A model generated the notes under the pieces. The model was not told the DNA's origin and ran no database searches. It was given only the letters and a program-made list of their open reading frames with translations. From assembly GCF_004116335.1 (NCBI RefSeq), contig NZ_PDKN01000006.1:62001-126000 (forward strand): a stretch of DNA of 64,000 nt, read 5' to 3'. Shown piece by piece: positions 25,313-33,668 of this stretch. Each line of letters begins with the position of its first letter. Position 1 is the first letter of the stretch. The position numbers were made by a program, and so were the translations under genes. This stretch comes from Candidatus Marinarcus aquaticus. Lineage in GTDB: Bacteria; Campylobacterota; Campylobacteria; Campylobacterales; Arcobacteraceae.

Positions 25313-27064
25313 ATGAACCAACTGCTTAAATTTATTAATAATCTTAATGCTTCGCAACGAGCAGTAATCATTGGTGGTTTTTCGATTCTCTTTGTTTTAC
25401 TCATTGGTCTTTTGGTTTGGTCAAATATTAAAGCTCAAGATGAGAAGCTTAATTATACGATTGCAGCCAATTTAACCAAAAATCAAGTGATGCTTGCAAG
25501 CAGTGAGCTTGAAGCTTCAGGAATCCCTTTTCAAGTCATTGGTTCAGGAAATACCTTAACGCTTCGAACCAGTAAAGAGTTTATTAACATTGCAAAAATC
25601 AAGCTAGTGACCAGTGAAGCAGCAACCAATAAACACACGGGGTGGGAGATTTTTGAAAAATCCTCTTTAGGTACAACCAATTTTGAAAACAAAGTGAAGT
25701 ATCTACGTGCACTTGAAGGGGAACTCTCTCGTTCTTTAGAGTCTCTTTCGGGAGTACTGCGAGCCAGCGTTAAAATTGCGATTCCTAAAGATACGATTTT
25801 TACAGAAAGAAAAACATTGCCAACCGCATCAGCTGTGTTAACCATTAAACCAGGTATTTATCTGACCCAAAAACAAATTGATGGGATTAAAAACTTTATT
25901 GCTTCAGCTGTATCTAATTTAACGGCAGAAAACATTAAATTGATTGATCAAGATGGTTCTTTACTTGAACACTCTAAAGATGAGATGGACCATACCAAAG
26001 TTCGAATGCAAAACAAGTATAAAGAAGAACTTGAAAAAGATTATGAACACAAAATCATAGCACTGCTTGAACCCATTGTAGGTATGGGAAAAGTAGTTGC
26101 GAGAGTTTCCGTGGATTTGGCCTTTATTAAAAAAGATGTACGTGAAGAGATTTATGACCCAGAAGGAACCATTCGAAGCCAACAAACGACTGAAAATATT
26201 GCTAACTCCCAAGGGGTTGTTCAACAAAATGGAGGCGTACCAGGGGTTCAATCTAATATTGAAGTTAACACCGATGGTAATGCAGGACAAAACTCCACAC
26301 AATCTTCCTCTGAAGAGACAAAAAACATCATTAATTATGAGATTTCAAAACGTATTGTTAATGAAGAAGACAATGCATTTGCCTCTTTAAAACGAATTAC
26401 GGCAGCGGTTACGTTTGACTCGACCGTTTTAGCGGAAGTTGAAAATAAAGATGAGTATGTGAGCAGTATTGTGTCAGTGGTTCAAGATACCATTGGATTC
26501 AGTGAAACACGAGGGGACCAAATCACAGTTAAAGACTTTAAGTTTTTAAGCAGTGGAGTGAGTACTTCGGGAGCTCAAGTGGATGCAAATGGAAATGTTA
26601 TTGCCGAAGAAGGTGGTTCTGTTGATACTCTGGCCATGGTAAAAACAATTTTACAAGAGTTCAGTGAATATATTCAATATATCATTGCCACACTTTTACT
26701 CTTTATTTTTTATAAAAAGTTTATTGCAAAGAATGATATTGTTATTTATGATGAAAAGGGCAATAAAGTTGATGCAGATGGAAACATTATTGATGATGAT
26801 GGACAAATCATTAAAGATTATGAAAATGAGTTTGATCGACAAACAGCACATGGACGACTCAAAGCAAAAGTGCGAAGTCAGTTATTAAATAATATTGAAG
26901 GTTTAGATGAAGAGGATGCTGCTAAATATGAAGTACTCATTGATGAGATTGATAAACAAGTCAATGATAAACCTGAAGAGATTGCAGGAATGATTGAGAT
27001 GTTATTAACTGAAGGTGATGCGAAGTTCAAACTTCGAGAAGCTGCAAAACAAAATAAGGCATAG
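25313..27064 (+). CDS. fliF: Flagellar MS-ring protein FliF
   Basis: Builds the inner-membrane MS ring. Membrane helices lie at about residues 17-38 and 451-468. The first ring-building domain (about 45-220) includes the YRALEGELSRSL-type block (KYLRALEGELSRSLESL). The segment of about 310-350 is Gly/Asn/Ser-rich. The C-terminal tail beyond the second helix is cytoplasmic and ends in the FliG-binding helix region. 583 aa is normal (552 in E. coli). fliG follows 3 bases later. Confidence 0.96.
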   Translation: MNQLLKFINNLNASQRAVIIGGFSILFVLLIGLLVWSNIKAQDEKLNYTIAANLTKNQVMLASSELEASGIPFQVIGSGNTLTLRTSKEFINIAKIKLVTSEAATNKHTGWEIFEKSSLGTTNFENKVKYLRALEGELSRSLESLSGVLRASVKIAIPKDTIFTERKTLPTASAVLTIKPGIYLTQKQIDGIKNFIASAVSNLTAENIKLIDQDGSLLEHSKDEMDHTKVRMQNKYKEELEKDYEHKIIALLEPIVGMGKVVARVSVDLAFIKKDVREEIYDPEGTIRSQQTTENIANSQGVVQQNGGVPGVQSNIEVNTDGNAGQNSTQSSSEETKNIINYEISKRIVNEEDNAFASLKRITAAVTFDSTVLAEVENKDEYVSSIVSVVQDTIGFSETRGDQITVKDFKFLSSGVSTSGAQVDANGNVIAEEGGSVDTLAMVKTILQEFSEYIQYIIATLLLFIFYKKFIAKNDIVIYDEKGNKVDADGNIIDDDGQIIKDYENEFDRQTAHGRLKAKVRSQLLNNIEGLDEEDAAKYEVLIDEIDKQVNDKPEEIAGMIEMLLTEGDAKFKLREAAKQNKA

Positions 27065-27067
27065 TGA

Positions 27068-28087
27068 ATGTTAGATTTATTAGAAGAAGAGCATAAGGAG
27101 ATTTTAAAAGGGATGCCAATGATTGAGAGGGTTGCAACATTTTGTATCCTCTTAGGAGAAGGCCCAACTGTTAAGATTTTCCAACATCTTCCTAAACACT
27201 ATGTCGAAGATATTTCTACTGCGATTACGCAAATCAAGTCGATTGATAAAGAGACTTCATTGGCGATTTTAAATGAGTTTCATATCTTAATCAAATCCAG
27301 TGGGTATATCAGTTCGGGTGGGTATGAATACGCTAAAGAGATTTTATATAAATCCTTAGGAAAAGGAGAAGCCGATGATGTTCTTTCACGATTGTCTAAA
27401 ATTAAGTTGGCTTCACAAGCATTCTCATATTTAGATGCCATTAACCCTAAACAGCTTGCAGACTTTATTAAAGATGAGTCTCCTCAAACCATTGCCGTTA
27501 TTTTAGCGCACATGGAAGCGCCAGGGGCTGCAGAGGTTTTGATGCAACTGGATGAAGATGTGAAAGTAAAAGTAACCATGCAAATGGCTACTATTAAAGA
27601 TGTCTCTCCTGATGTTGTACGAACGGTATCGTTGATTTTAGAGAAAAAACTGGAGTCATTGTTATCCTCTATTGTTGATGTTGGTGGGGTGAAAGTGGTT
27701 GCAGATATGCTCAACCGTGTGGGACCAAAATCGCAAGATATTCTTAAAAATATCAATGGAGTGGACACATTGCTTGCAACTAAAATCAAAGAGAACATGT
27801 TTGTATTTGAAGACTTACTCAATTTGGATAATGATTATGTAATGAAAATTTTGCAAAACTGTGAAACACCTGATGTGGCAGTTGCAATGAAAAATGCAAC
27901 TTCTGAAGACCTTGAAAAAGTCACTTCAGCAATGAGTCAAAGAGCACGAGATCGATTTATGGAGGAGTTTGAGATGTTGACTAAAGTAAAAATCAAAGAC
28001 ATTGAAGCAGCCCAACGTAAAATGTTAGATGTTGCTCAAAAACTAATTGAAGAGGGTGTAATTGATCGAGAAATGGATGAACAATAA
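27068..28087 (+). CDS. fliG: Flagellar motor switch protein FliG
   Basis: Rotor protein that meets the stator. 339 aa with the N-terminal FliF-binding part, the middle domain with DESPQTIAVILAHM (the EHPQ-type motif appears as DESPQ) near 136, and the C-terminal torque helix with charged residues (MSQRARDRFMEEFEML) near 296. Starts 3 bases after fliF; its last stop base is the first base of fliH (TAATG). Confidence 0.96.
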   Translation: MLDLLEEEHKEILKGMPMIERVATFCILLGEGPTVKIFQHLPKHYVEDISTAITQIKSIDKETSLAILNEFHILIKSSGYISSGGYEYAKEILYKSLGKGEADDVLSRLSKIKLASQAFSYLDAINPKQLADFIKDESPQTIAVILAHMEAPGAAEVLMQLDEDVKVKVTMQMATIKDVSPDVVRTVSLILEKKLESLLSSIVDVGGVKVVADMLNRVGPKSQDILKNINGVDTLLATKIKENMFVFEDLLNLDNDYVMKILQNCETPDVAVAMKNATSEDLEKVTSAMSQRARDRFMEEFEMLTKVKIKDIEAAQRKMLDVAQKLIEEGVIDREMDEQ

Positions 28088-28812
28088 TGCAAAAAAATAA
28101 TGTATACTCAAGTGCAACCATTGTAAAAGGGAATGAAAAAGATAAAGCTGTTAAAGAGCAAAAATTGCAAGCGTATCAATTGGGAACGTTTTTTAATGAA
28201 AACACAATTGAACACCAACAAAATGAACAGATGCAACAAGTAGCTACATTATCAGACCCAGGAAACCCTTCTGCTACAGAGAACATGATCCCAGGAAGCA
28301 GAGGTCATGATACCCTTTTAAATGAGATCAGAAATTTACAAGCACAACTTCAAAATATTGAAACTAAAGTCAGTAGTATTGAGAATGAAGGCGTTAAAGG
28401 AAAAGATTTTGATAAGCAAGTCGTTGATGCGATTAAAGATCTGAAACACTATGCCTCTTTTTTTGAACAAGCCACTTTTCAAATGGAGGGTAAAATTCTT
28501 AAGACTTCGATGTCCATTGCAAAAAAAATCATTGGTATTGAGTTGGGTGAAAACTCTGCAATGATTGCTAAAGAGACCACCAAAAATCTTTTAAACAAGG
28601 TTAAAACGGCTTCTCGTATTCAAATTCATGTGAACCCAAAAGATTATCTTATATTAAAAGATCAATTGAAATTGGACTCTTTTATTGAACTTCATGAAGA
28701 TGTCAATGTGACGCTTGGTGGGGTAGTTATTGCGAGCGACTTGGGTAATTTTGATGGCAATATCGAAGCCAAAGTAAACTCCATGTTAGAGTCGTTAGAG
28801 AGTGTAATTTAA
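28087..28812 (+). CDS. fliH: Flagellar export ATPase regulator FliH
   Basis: Cytoplasmic partner of the FliI ATPase. 241 aa: a variable N-terminus rich in Gln and Asn, a coiled coil at about 75-130, and the C-terminal FliH/HrpE-like domain with ISIHVNPKDY-type sequence (IQIHVNPKDYLILKDQL) near 176 and VTLGGVVIASDLGNFDGNIE near 212. Position after fliG supports it. The last codons lie in a terminator hairpin. Confidence 0.9.
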   Translation: MQKNNVYSSATIVKGNEKDKAVKEQKLQAYQLGTFFNENTIEHQQNEQMQQVATLSDPGNPSATENMIPGSRGHDTLLNEIRNLQAQLQNIETKVSSIENEGVKGKDFDKQVVDAIKDLKHYASFFEQATFQMEGKILKTSMSIAKKIIGIELGENSAMIAKETTKNLLNKVKTASRIQIHVNPKDYLILKDQLKLDSFIELHEDVNVTLGGVVIASDLGNFDGNIEAKVNSMLESLESVI

Positions 28813-28822
28813 TTACACTTTT
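28801..28822 (+). terminator. Terminator hairpin overlapping the fliH stop
   Basis: Arms agtgtaatt (28801-28809) and aattacact (28811-28819), followed by tttattaaaa. The fliH stop TAA is in the centre. The loop is very short unless the inner pairs open. Confidence 0.6.
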
Positions 28823-28908
28823 ATTAAAATTAGCTTAAAATACCTTTCAAAGTTATAAATTCCACGCTTTTATTATTTTTTCTTCTTATCCAAAGAACCT
28901 TCTTATGT

Positions 28909-28914
28909 TATAAT
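28909..28914 (+). promoter_or_regulatory. -10 box for fliN
   Basis: TATAAT in atgttataattt, 24-30 bases before the two candidate ATG starts of fliN (28938, 28944), after the fliH terminator. It marks a new transcription unit. Confidence 0.65.
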
Positions 28915-28937
28915 TTTTACATATTTAAAGAAAAGAG

Positions 28938-29234
28938 ATGAGTATGATAGATATTACTGAAAGAGATTATGATTTATTAGTTGATACTGAAATTATAGTT
29001 GATGTAATACTTGGTGATGCTGAGTTAACTGTACGCGACTTTCTAAATTTGAGTGAAGGGGATATTATCTCTTTGAATAAAGATGCAGGAAGTGGTGGTG
29101 ATATTTATGTAAATACTCGAATCGTCGGTACGGGTGATATTATTGTTATGGATGAGAAACTTGCAGTAAGGGTTCAAGATGCCATGGATTCAGATAATGT
29201 TGTTCGATACTTCTTCGAAGAACAAATGATTTAA
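28938..29234 (+). CDS. fliN: Flagellar motor switch protein FliN
   Basis: Short C-ring protein made of one SpoA domain. 98 aa with LGDAELTVRDFLNLSEGDII and the VNTRIVGTGDIIVMDEKLAVRV strand pair typical of FliN. ATG codons at 28938 and 28944 are both possible. Another SpoA protein, FliY, is encoded at 36087, so the switch of this organism seems to use both, as in H. pylori. FliM is not encoded in the window. Confidence 0.93.
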   Translation: MSMIDITERDYDLLVDTEIIVDVILGDAELTVRDFLNLSEGDIISLNKDAGSGGDIYVNTRIVGTGDIIVMDEKLAVRVQDAMDSDNVVRYFFEEQMI

Positions 29235-29246
29235 GGAGTAGTTATT

Positions 29247-29738
29247 ATGGCAGTAGATACAGTAAATTCAGAAGTAGGGGTTGATAAAAACGGAAATCCG
29301 TATACGAAAGCGATCAGTAATGATAAGTTAACGAATGAAGATTTCTTGCAGTTGATGCTTCAAGAGTTGAAACTTCAAGATCCAACCAAACCAATGGACT
29401 CAACTCAAATGATGGATTCTCAATTGCAAATGTCAACACTTGAAACCAATATGGCAACCATTGACGCAATGAAATCGTTACAAAGCTCTTTTGCACAAAC
29501 CGCACTTTCAAGTGCATCAAATATTATTGGGCAAATTATTGAAACGGGTGAAATGTCTGAAGCAGGTGTACAAAAACAATTTAAAGTGAACTCTGTTGAG
29601 ATTATTAATGGAACACTCTATATGCAAGGGCACCAAATTGTAGGATACAATGAAGAGACAGGGGAACTTCTTTATAAAGCTGAACCTGATTTTATTGAAT
29701 ACAACAAAATTACAAGAGTAATGAACGGAAGTGTATAA
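29247..29738 (+). CDS. flgD: Flagellar hook cap protein FlgD
   Basis: Scaffold for hook assembly. The N-terminal half has the FlgD block DFLQLMLQELKLQDPTKPMD followed by TQMMDSQLQMSTLETN (about 33-70). At 163 aa it lacks the larger Fn3/Tudor C-terminal domain seen in the 231-aa E. coli protein, keeping only a short beta part. It overlaps the first hook gene (TAATG), so cap and hook are translated together. Confidence 0.95.
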   Translation: MAVDTVNSEVGVDKNGNPYTKAISNDKLTNEDFLQLMLQELKLQDPTKPMDSTQMMDSQLQMSTLETNMATIDAMKSLQSSFAQTALSSASNIIGQIIETGEMSEAGVQKQFKVNSVEIINGTLYMQGHQIVGYNEETGELLYKAEPDFIEYNKITRVMNGSV

Positions 29739-31213
29739 TGATCAGTGCTTTATATAATGGAATGTCGGGTTTAGGATCATTCCAAAAAGCCCTTAATACT
29801 CAGTCAAATAATATTGCCAACATCAATACCGTGGCATACAAAACAGACAGAATATCGTTTGTGGATATGATGTACCAAAATCGAATGGGTAAAGGTACGG
29901 CAACCGTAGAAGTTCAAAAAAACTTTAAAGAGGGTGATTATAAACTTACCAATAATCCTTATGATTTAGCCATTGAAGGTACTGGGTATTTTGTGGTGTA
30001 TGATCCTGAAAAAGATGAAATTTATTATTCAAGAGCGGGTGATTTTAAGAAATCGGTTGATGGTTTTTTAGTCACTCAAACAGGAGAGCATGTTCGAGGT
30101 ATTCCTGCAGCTGTTACTGGGGATATGATTATGAATGAGGATTTTCCTAATTTTATGGCCTCTCAAATCATCAAATCAGCAACCAGCGTTCAAAGTGTGA
30201 ATGTCAGAGCTACGGATTATAACTCCTCAGCAACCGATGAAATCGATCCGGTTACTGGAATTAAGACGAAAGAATCCTCTGCCATTATCGCAGATATAGA
30301 ACTGTTAAAAGCGGATTATAGAAAAAAACTGCAAGCGTATGCTAACAATCCAACAAATGCTGGAACAGCACCAACGAATCAAGTGACAGCGATTACGGTT
30401 GCAGATTATGCAACGCAGTTAAATGACGCCAATGACTCTGTTTCAGTGACAGTGAATAATACAAAATATACGCAAAATTTTGAAGGGGATGCAGAGACTA
30501 CCATGCAATTTTTAGCTGCAAAAATAGCTAAAGCAGAAGGTGTTAAAGATGCCAGTTTTGATCCTGCAACAGGAACCATTACTGTAGATACCCTGATTCC
30601 AGGTGAGAATATCAAAATTAACTCATTGCTGGTCAATGATACAGCGTATACTTCAATTGCTACTACAGCTGCTGTTGCAGGAAGCGGTGAAGCGGCGATG
30701 AACAGCAGTTATGCTGCTTTAGAAGCTGCCATGACCAGAGCCAATGCAGAGTTAACCCAAGTGGTAACAGATATTACAATTCCTCCTAAAGGAACAGCCA
30801 CAACTGGTGTAACCGTTGATGTTGATGGTTATGGTGATTTGCAATTGAATTTAACGGAATTGGGAATCTCAGATAATCAGTTCAGTAATTTCATGGTAGA
30901 TGATGGTATTATTTACATGGTTCAAGGGGATAATAAGTATGCTATTGCAAAAATCCCAACGGTTGCATTTAACAATGAAAGTGGACTGGTTCCTGAAGGG
31001 GGACGACTCTTTAAGGGTACAAAAGATGCGGGGGAACCTATCAATGCTGATTATGGTTCAAAAGTTGTAGGGAAAACCATAGAGTTGAGTAACTCAAACA
31101 TGGGAGAGAGTTTGGTGGAATTGATGACCTTCCAAAGAGCTTATGAAGCAAACTCACGCTCAATTACAACTGCGGATGAGTTTTTAAACATTGCCATACA
31201 ACTTAAAAAATAG
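29738..31213 (+). CDS. flgE: Flagellar hook protein FlgE, paralogue 1
   Basis: Axial-family hook protein of 491 aa. N-terminal SNNIANINTVAYKTDRISFVD and NPYDLAIEGTGYFVV, C-terminal ELMTFQRAYEANSRSITTAD. Between them is an inserted region that includes VSVTVNNTKYTQNFEGDAET (about 232-251), also found in the larger paralogue next door. Coupled to flgD. It corresponds in position to the second hook gene next to flgD in H. pylori (HP0908). Whether it forms the hook or a minor junction piece cannot be told. Confidence 0.85.
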   Translation: MISALYNGMSGLGSFQKALNTQSNNIANINTVAYKTDRISFVDMMYQNRMGKGTATVEVQKNFKEGDYKLTNNPYDLAIEGTGYFVVYDPEKDEIYYSRAGDFKKSVDGFLVTQTGEHVRGIPAAVTGDMIMNEDFPNFMASQIIKSATSVQSVNVRATDYNSSATDEIDPVTGIKTKESSAIIADIELLKADYRKKLQAYANNPTNAGTAPTNQVTAITVADYATQLNDANDSVSVTVNNTKYTQNFEGDAETTMQFLAAKIAKAEGVKDASFDPATGTITVDTLIPGENIKINSLLVNDTAYTSIATTAAVAGSGEAAMNSSYAALEAAMTRANAELTQVVTDITIPPKGTATTGVTVDVDGYGDLQLNLTELGISDNQFSNFMVDDGIIYMVQGDNKYAIAKIPTVAFNNESGLVPEGGRLFKGTKDAGEPINADYGSKVVGKTIELSNSNMGESLVELMTFQRAYEANSRSITTADEFLNIAIQLKK

Positions 31214-31233
31214 GTTGTATGGCTGTTATATTT

Positions 31234-31265
31234 AAAGTTCAGTATTTTATTGAATATTGAACTTT
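31234..31265. other. 12-bp hairpin between the two flgE genes
   Basis: Arms aaagttcagtat (31234-31245) and atattgaacttt (31254-31265), one G-T pair, 8-base loop. No T-run follows, so it may be a weak terminator, an RNA processing or stability site, or an operator for the second flgE. Confidence 0.6.
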
Positions 31266-31321
31266 GAATATGAAAACTATTCTAAAATTCAAGACATTAT
31301 GTCTTACGTAAAGGATTTATT

Positions 31322-33268
31322 ATGATTGGTGCATTATGGACAGGAATTAGCGGATTAGCTTCGCATCAAGCAGCTTTAGATAATGAAGCAAATAATATCG
31401 CCAATGTTAATACAATAGGGTATAAAGCTACAAGAATTGCATTTGCCGATCAAGTGTATCAAAACAGAATTGGTAAAGGTTCTAAAGTATTAGATGCTGA
31501 AAAAATTTATGAACAAGCAAGTACTAAAAAAACAGGTGTATCTTACGATATCGCTTTGAAAGGTGATGGTTTTATCACCGTAACAGACAGAAATAACGGA
31601 GGAGGAACCTCTGAGACCTACTATACACGAGCGGGTAACTTACGTATGGGTGATAATGGTACACTGCAAGATGCCAACGGAAATGAAGTCCAAGGTTGGG
31701 TATTGAGTAGTATTGATCCTGATGCTGATGTTGTGACAACCAATCCAAATATTACAATTTTTACAAGTGATTATACCAAACTTGTCAGTTCACGAATCAT
31801 CAATCATGGTACATATATTGAAACCATTGCAGCAAAAACAACCGATTATAACAATACGGCTAAAGGGGATTCTCATCAAATTTTTGCAGGAGCTGGGTAC
31901 AATACTGAATCTGGAAAAATTTCCGATATTCAAGAGTTGCAAAAAGCATATGCGGCGGCATTGCAAAAGTATCAAGAAGATCCAGATGGGGCATCTGCAA
32001 CTTCAGTAGCTCAAGTAACGTATATAGACTTTGAAGATAAAGCTGCAGGACACTTAGCTGACGATAATGACTTTATCTCAGTATATATTAATAACAAACG
32101 ATATACACAACAGTTTGATACTTCGTATGAAAATACAATGAAAAAGCTTGCAGACAAACTGACAGAAGCGATTCCTGGTATTAAAGTTTATACCGTTGAT
32201 GCAACAGCTGCACACAATGAAAGTACAGCCGATGCAGATGTAGCAAGCGGTGTTTTAAAAATTGAGTCACTGATTCCAGGTCAACCATTTATTGTAAGTA
32301 ACGTATTAACGACCTCTGGGCAAACTGAAATCAATGGTACAGTTTTAACATCAGATGGTGTTGCTGCGGTTGAAGGAAGCGGATTGGGTGCTTTAGAATC
32401 GATTCGTGATGCATTATCAGAAGCTGTCAGTGGAAAACAAAGAGATGTTTTCTTACCAAGTGATTTGTTTACTTTAACCCCATCAACAACAACACTCAGT
32501 GCCGATGCAGGGTTTGATTATCGAGTAACAATTTGGGATAATGATGCCAAACAAAATGTAACTATACCAACTGCGGGTCCATTAACTCTTGGGCCATACC
32601 TAACTGGTACAGATGCTTTAACCAATATGGCAGATATTGTGACTCAAATTAATGGTGACCCAGAGTTATCTTTATATTTGAATGCATCAATTGTGAATAA
32701 TGCATTGGTGATTGAGACAAAAGACTCAAACTTTGATGTTGAATTCAGTGGAGTTCTAGATGAGACATCAGGTCCTCTTGGTTTGATTGAGAAAAATGCA
32801 ACACACAGTGGACGAGAAGGTGCAGGTGCTGAATTTATTGAAATGGTGACTAAAATTGACCAAACGTCATCAAAAGACTCTTTACAGTTAAGACTGGATA
32901 CTTTAGGAATTTCAGATACTGCATTTGGAGACTTTTCAGTTGATTCTAATGGGGTGATTACCATCAGACAAGATGGGGTTGATTATGCCATTGGTCAAAT
33001 ATCGATTGCAATGTTTAACAACAATCGTGGTTTAGAATCTATTGGAAACAACCTTCTTCGAAAAACAAATGAATCTGGGGATCCAATTTACAGTCTTAAC
33101 AATGCAAAAGCAGCAGATGTTGAAAATAAATATGTGGAACTCAGTGGTGCAGACTTAAGTAAAAGTTTGGTTAACTTGATGGTATTCCAAAGAGGGTTTG
33201 AAGCCAATGCAAAATCAATCACAACTTCAGATGAGTTGTTAAACACACTGATCAATTTAAAACGATAA
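31322..33268 (+). CDS. flgE: Flagellar hook protein FlgE, paralogue 2
   Basis: Larger hook protein, 648 aa. N-terminal NEANNIANVNTIGYKATRIAFAD and DIALKGDGFITV, C-terminal NLMVFQRGFEANAKSITTSD. The inserted domain includes ISVYINNKRYTQQFDTSYEN, clearly similar to paralogue 1, plus an extra surface domain around residues 380-500. Its size suits the large hook proteins of Campylobacterota. Ribosome site aaggat; a 108-base gap with a hairpin separates it from paralogue 1, and a 13-bp hairpin follows it. Confidence 0.9.
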   Translation: MIGALWTGISGLASHQAALDNEANNIANVNTIGYKATRIAFADQVYQNRIGKGSKVLDAEKIYEQASTKKTGVSYDIALKGDGFITVTDRNNGGGTSETYYTRAGNLRMGDNGTLQDANGNEVQGWVLSSIDPDADVVTTNPNITIFTSDYTKLVSSRIINHGTYIETIAAKTTDYNNTAKGDSHQIFAGAGYNTESGKISDIQELQKAYAAALQKYQEDPDGASATSVAQVTYIDFEDKAAGHLADDNDFISVYINNKRYTQQFDTSYENTMKKLADKLTEAIPGIKVYTVDATAAHNESTADADVASGVLKIESLIPGQPFIVSNVLTTSGQTEINGTVLTSDGVAAVEGSGLGALESIRDALSEAVSGKQRDVFLPSDLFTLTPSTTTLSADAGFDYRVTIWDNDAKQNVTIPTAGPLTLGPYLTGTDALTNMADIVTQINGDPELSLYLNASIVNNALVIETKDSNFDVEFSGVLDETSGPLGLIEKNATHSGREGAGAEFIEMVTKIDQTSSKDSLQLRLDTLGISDTAFGDFSVDSNGVITIRQDGVDYAIGQISIAMFNNNRGLESIGNNLLRKTNESGDPIYSLNNAKAADVENKYVELSGADLSKSLVNLMVFQRGFEANAKSITTSDELLNTLINLKR

Positions 33269-33280
33269 TTTTAATTATTC

Positions 33281-33312
33281 TACAAACAGATAGGTAAAGC
33301 TATCTGTTTGTA
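33281..33312. terminator. 13-bp hairpin after flgE paralogue 2
   Basis: Perfect arms tacaaacagatag (33281-33293) and ctatctgtttgta (33300-33312), loop gtaaag. There is no long T-run after it, so termination may be partial; it ends 14 bases before the next start. Confidence 0.65.
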
Positions 33313-33326
33313 TCAAAGGTGACTTC

Positions 33327-33656
33327 TTGGAAAATTTTTTACTACTGACAATCATTGGTATCTTAGCGCTTTATTTCTTTTCAGGTATGAGTGTTTATAA
33401 AAGCTTATATAAGAAATTGCAAGAAGAGAAGATGATTTTAGAGCAAGAAATTAAAAAACTTGAAGGGCTTAAAAAAGATTATGAACAAAAAATCAAAGGA
33501 AGTATTTCTGCGTTGGAGTCAAAACATGATAACCTCCAAGTGGCTCGAACAGACTTACAATCATTACGAATAGAGAATTCTGAACTTAAACATAAAGTGG
33601 ATGTTTTAGAGCGACGATGTGATGAGTTGTATGCACAAATTCATACCATGGTATAA
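33327..33656 (+). CDS. Membrane-anchored coiled-coil protein
   Basis: Not recognised. 109 residues: an N-terminal membrane helix (about 4-22, LLLTIIGILALYFFSGM) and then an uninterrupted coiled coil (about 28-105). Start TTG behind aaaggtg. It lies between a hook gene and an exported TPR protein gene inside the flagellar locus. The shape recalls small septal or motor-associated coiled-coil proteins, but no family can be named. FliJ is unlikely because FliJ has no membrane helix. Confidence 0.72.
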   Translation: MENFLLLTIIGILALYFFSGMSVYKSLYKKLQEEKMILEQEIKKLEGLKKDYEQKIKGSISALESKHDNLQVARTDLQSLRIENSELKHKVDVLERRCDELYAQIHTMV

Positions 33657-33668
33657 TTAAACGGTTGT

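Noticed and set aside
33652-33657. TATAAT as a promoter for the first TPR gene
   Set aside because: It overlaps the stop of the previous gene and would leave only a few leader bases; chance in AT-rich DNA is likely.
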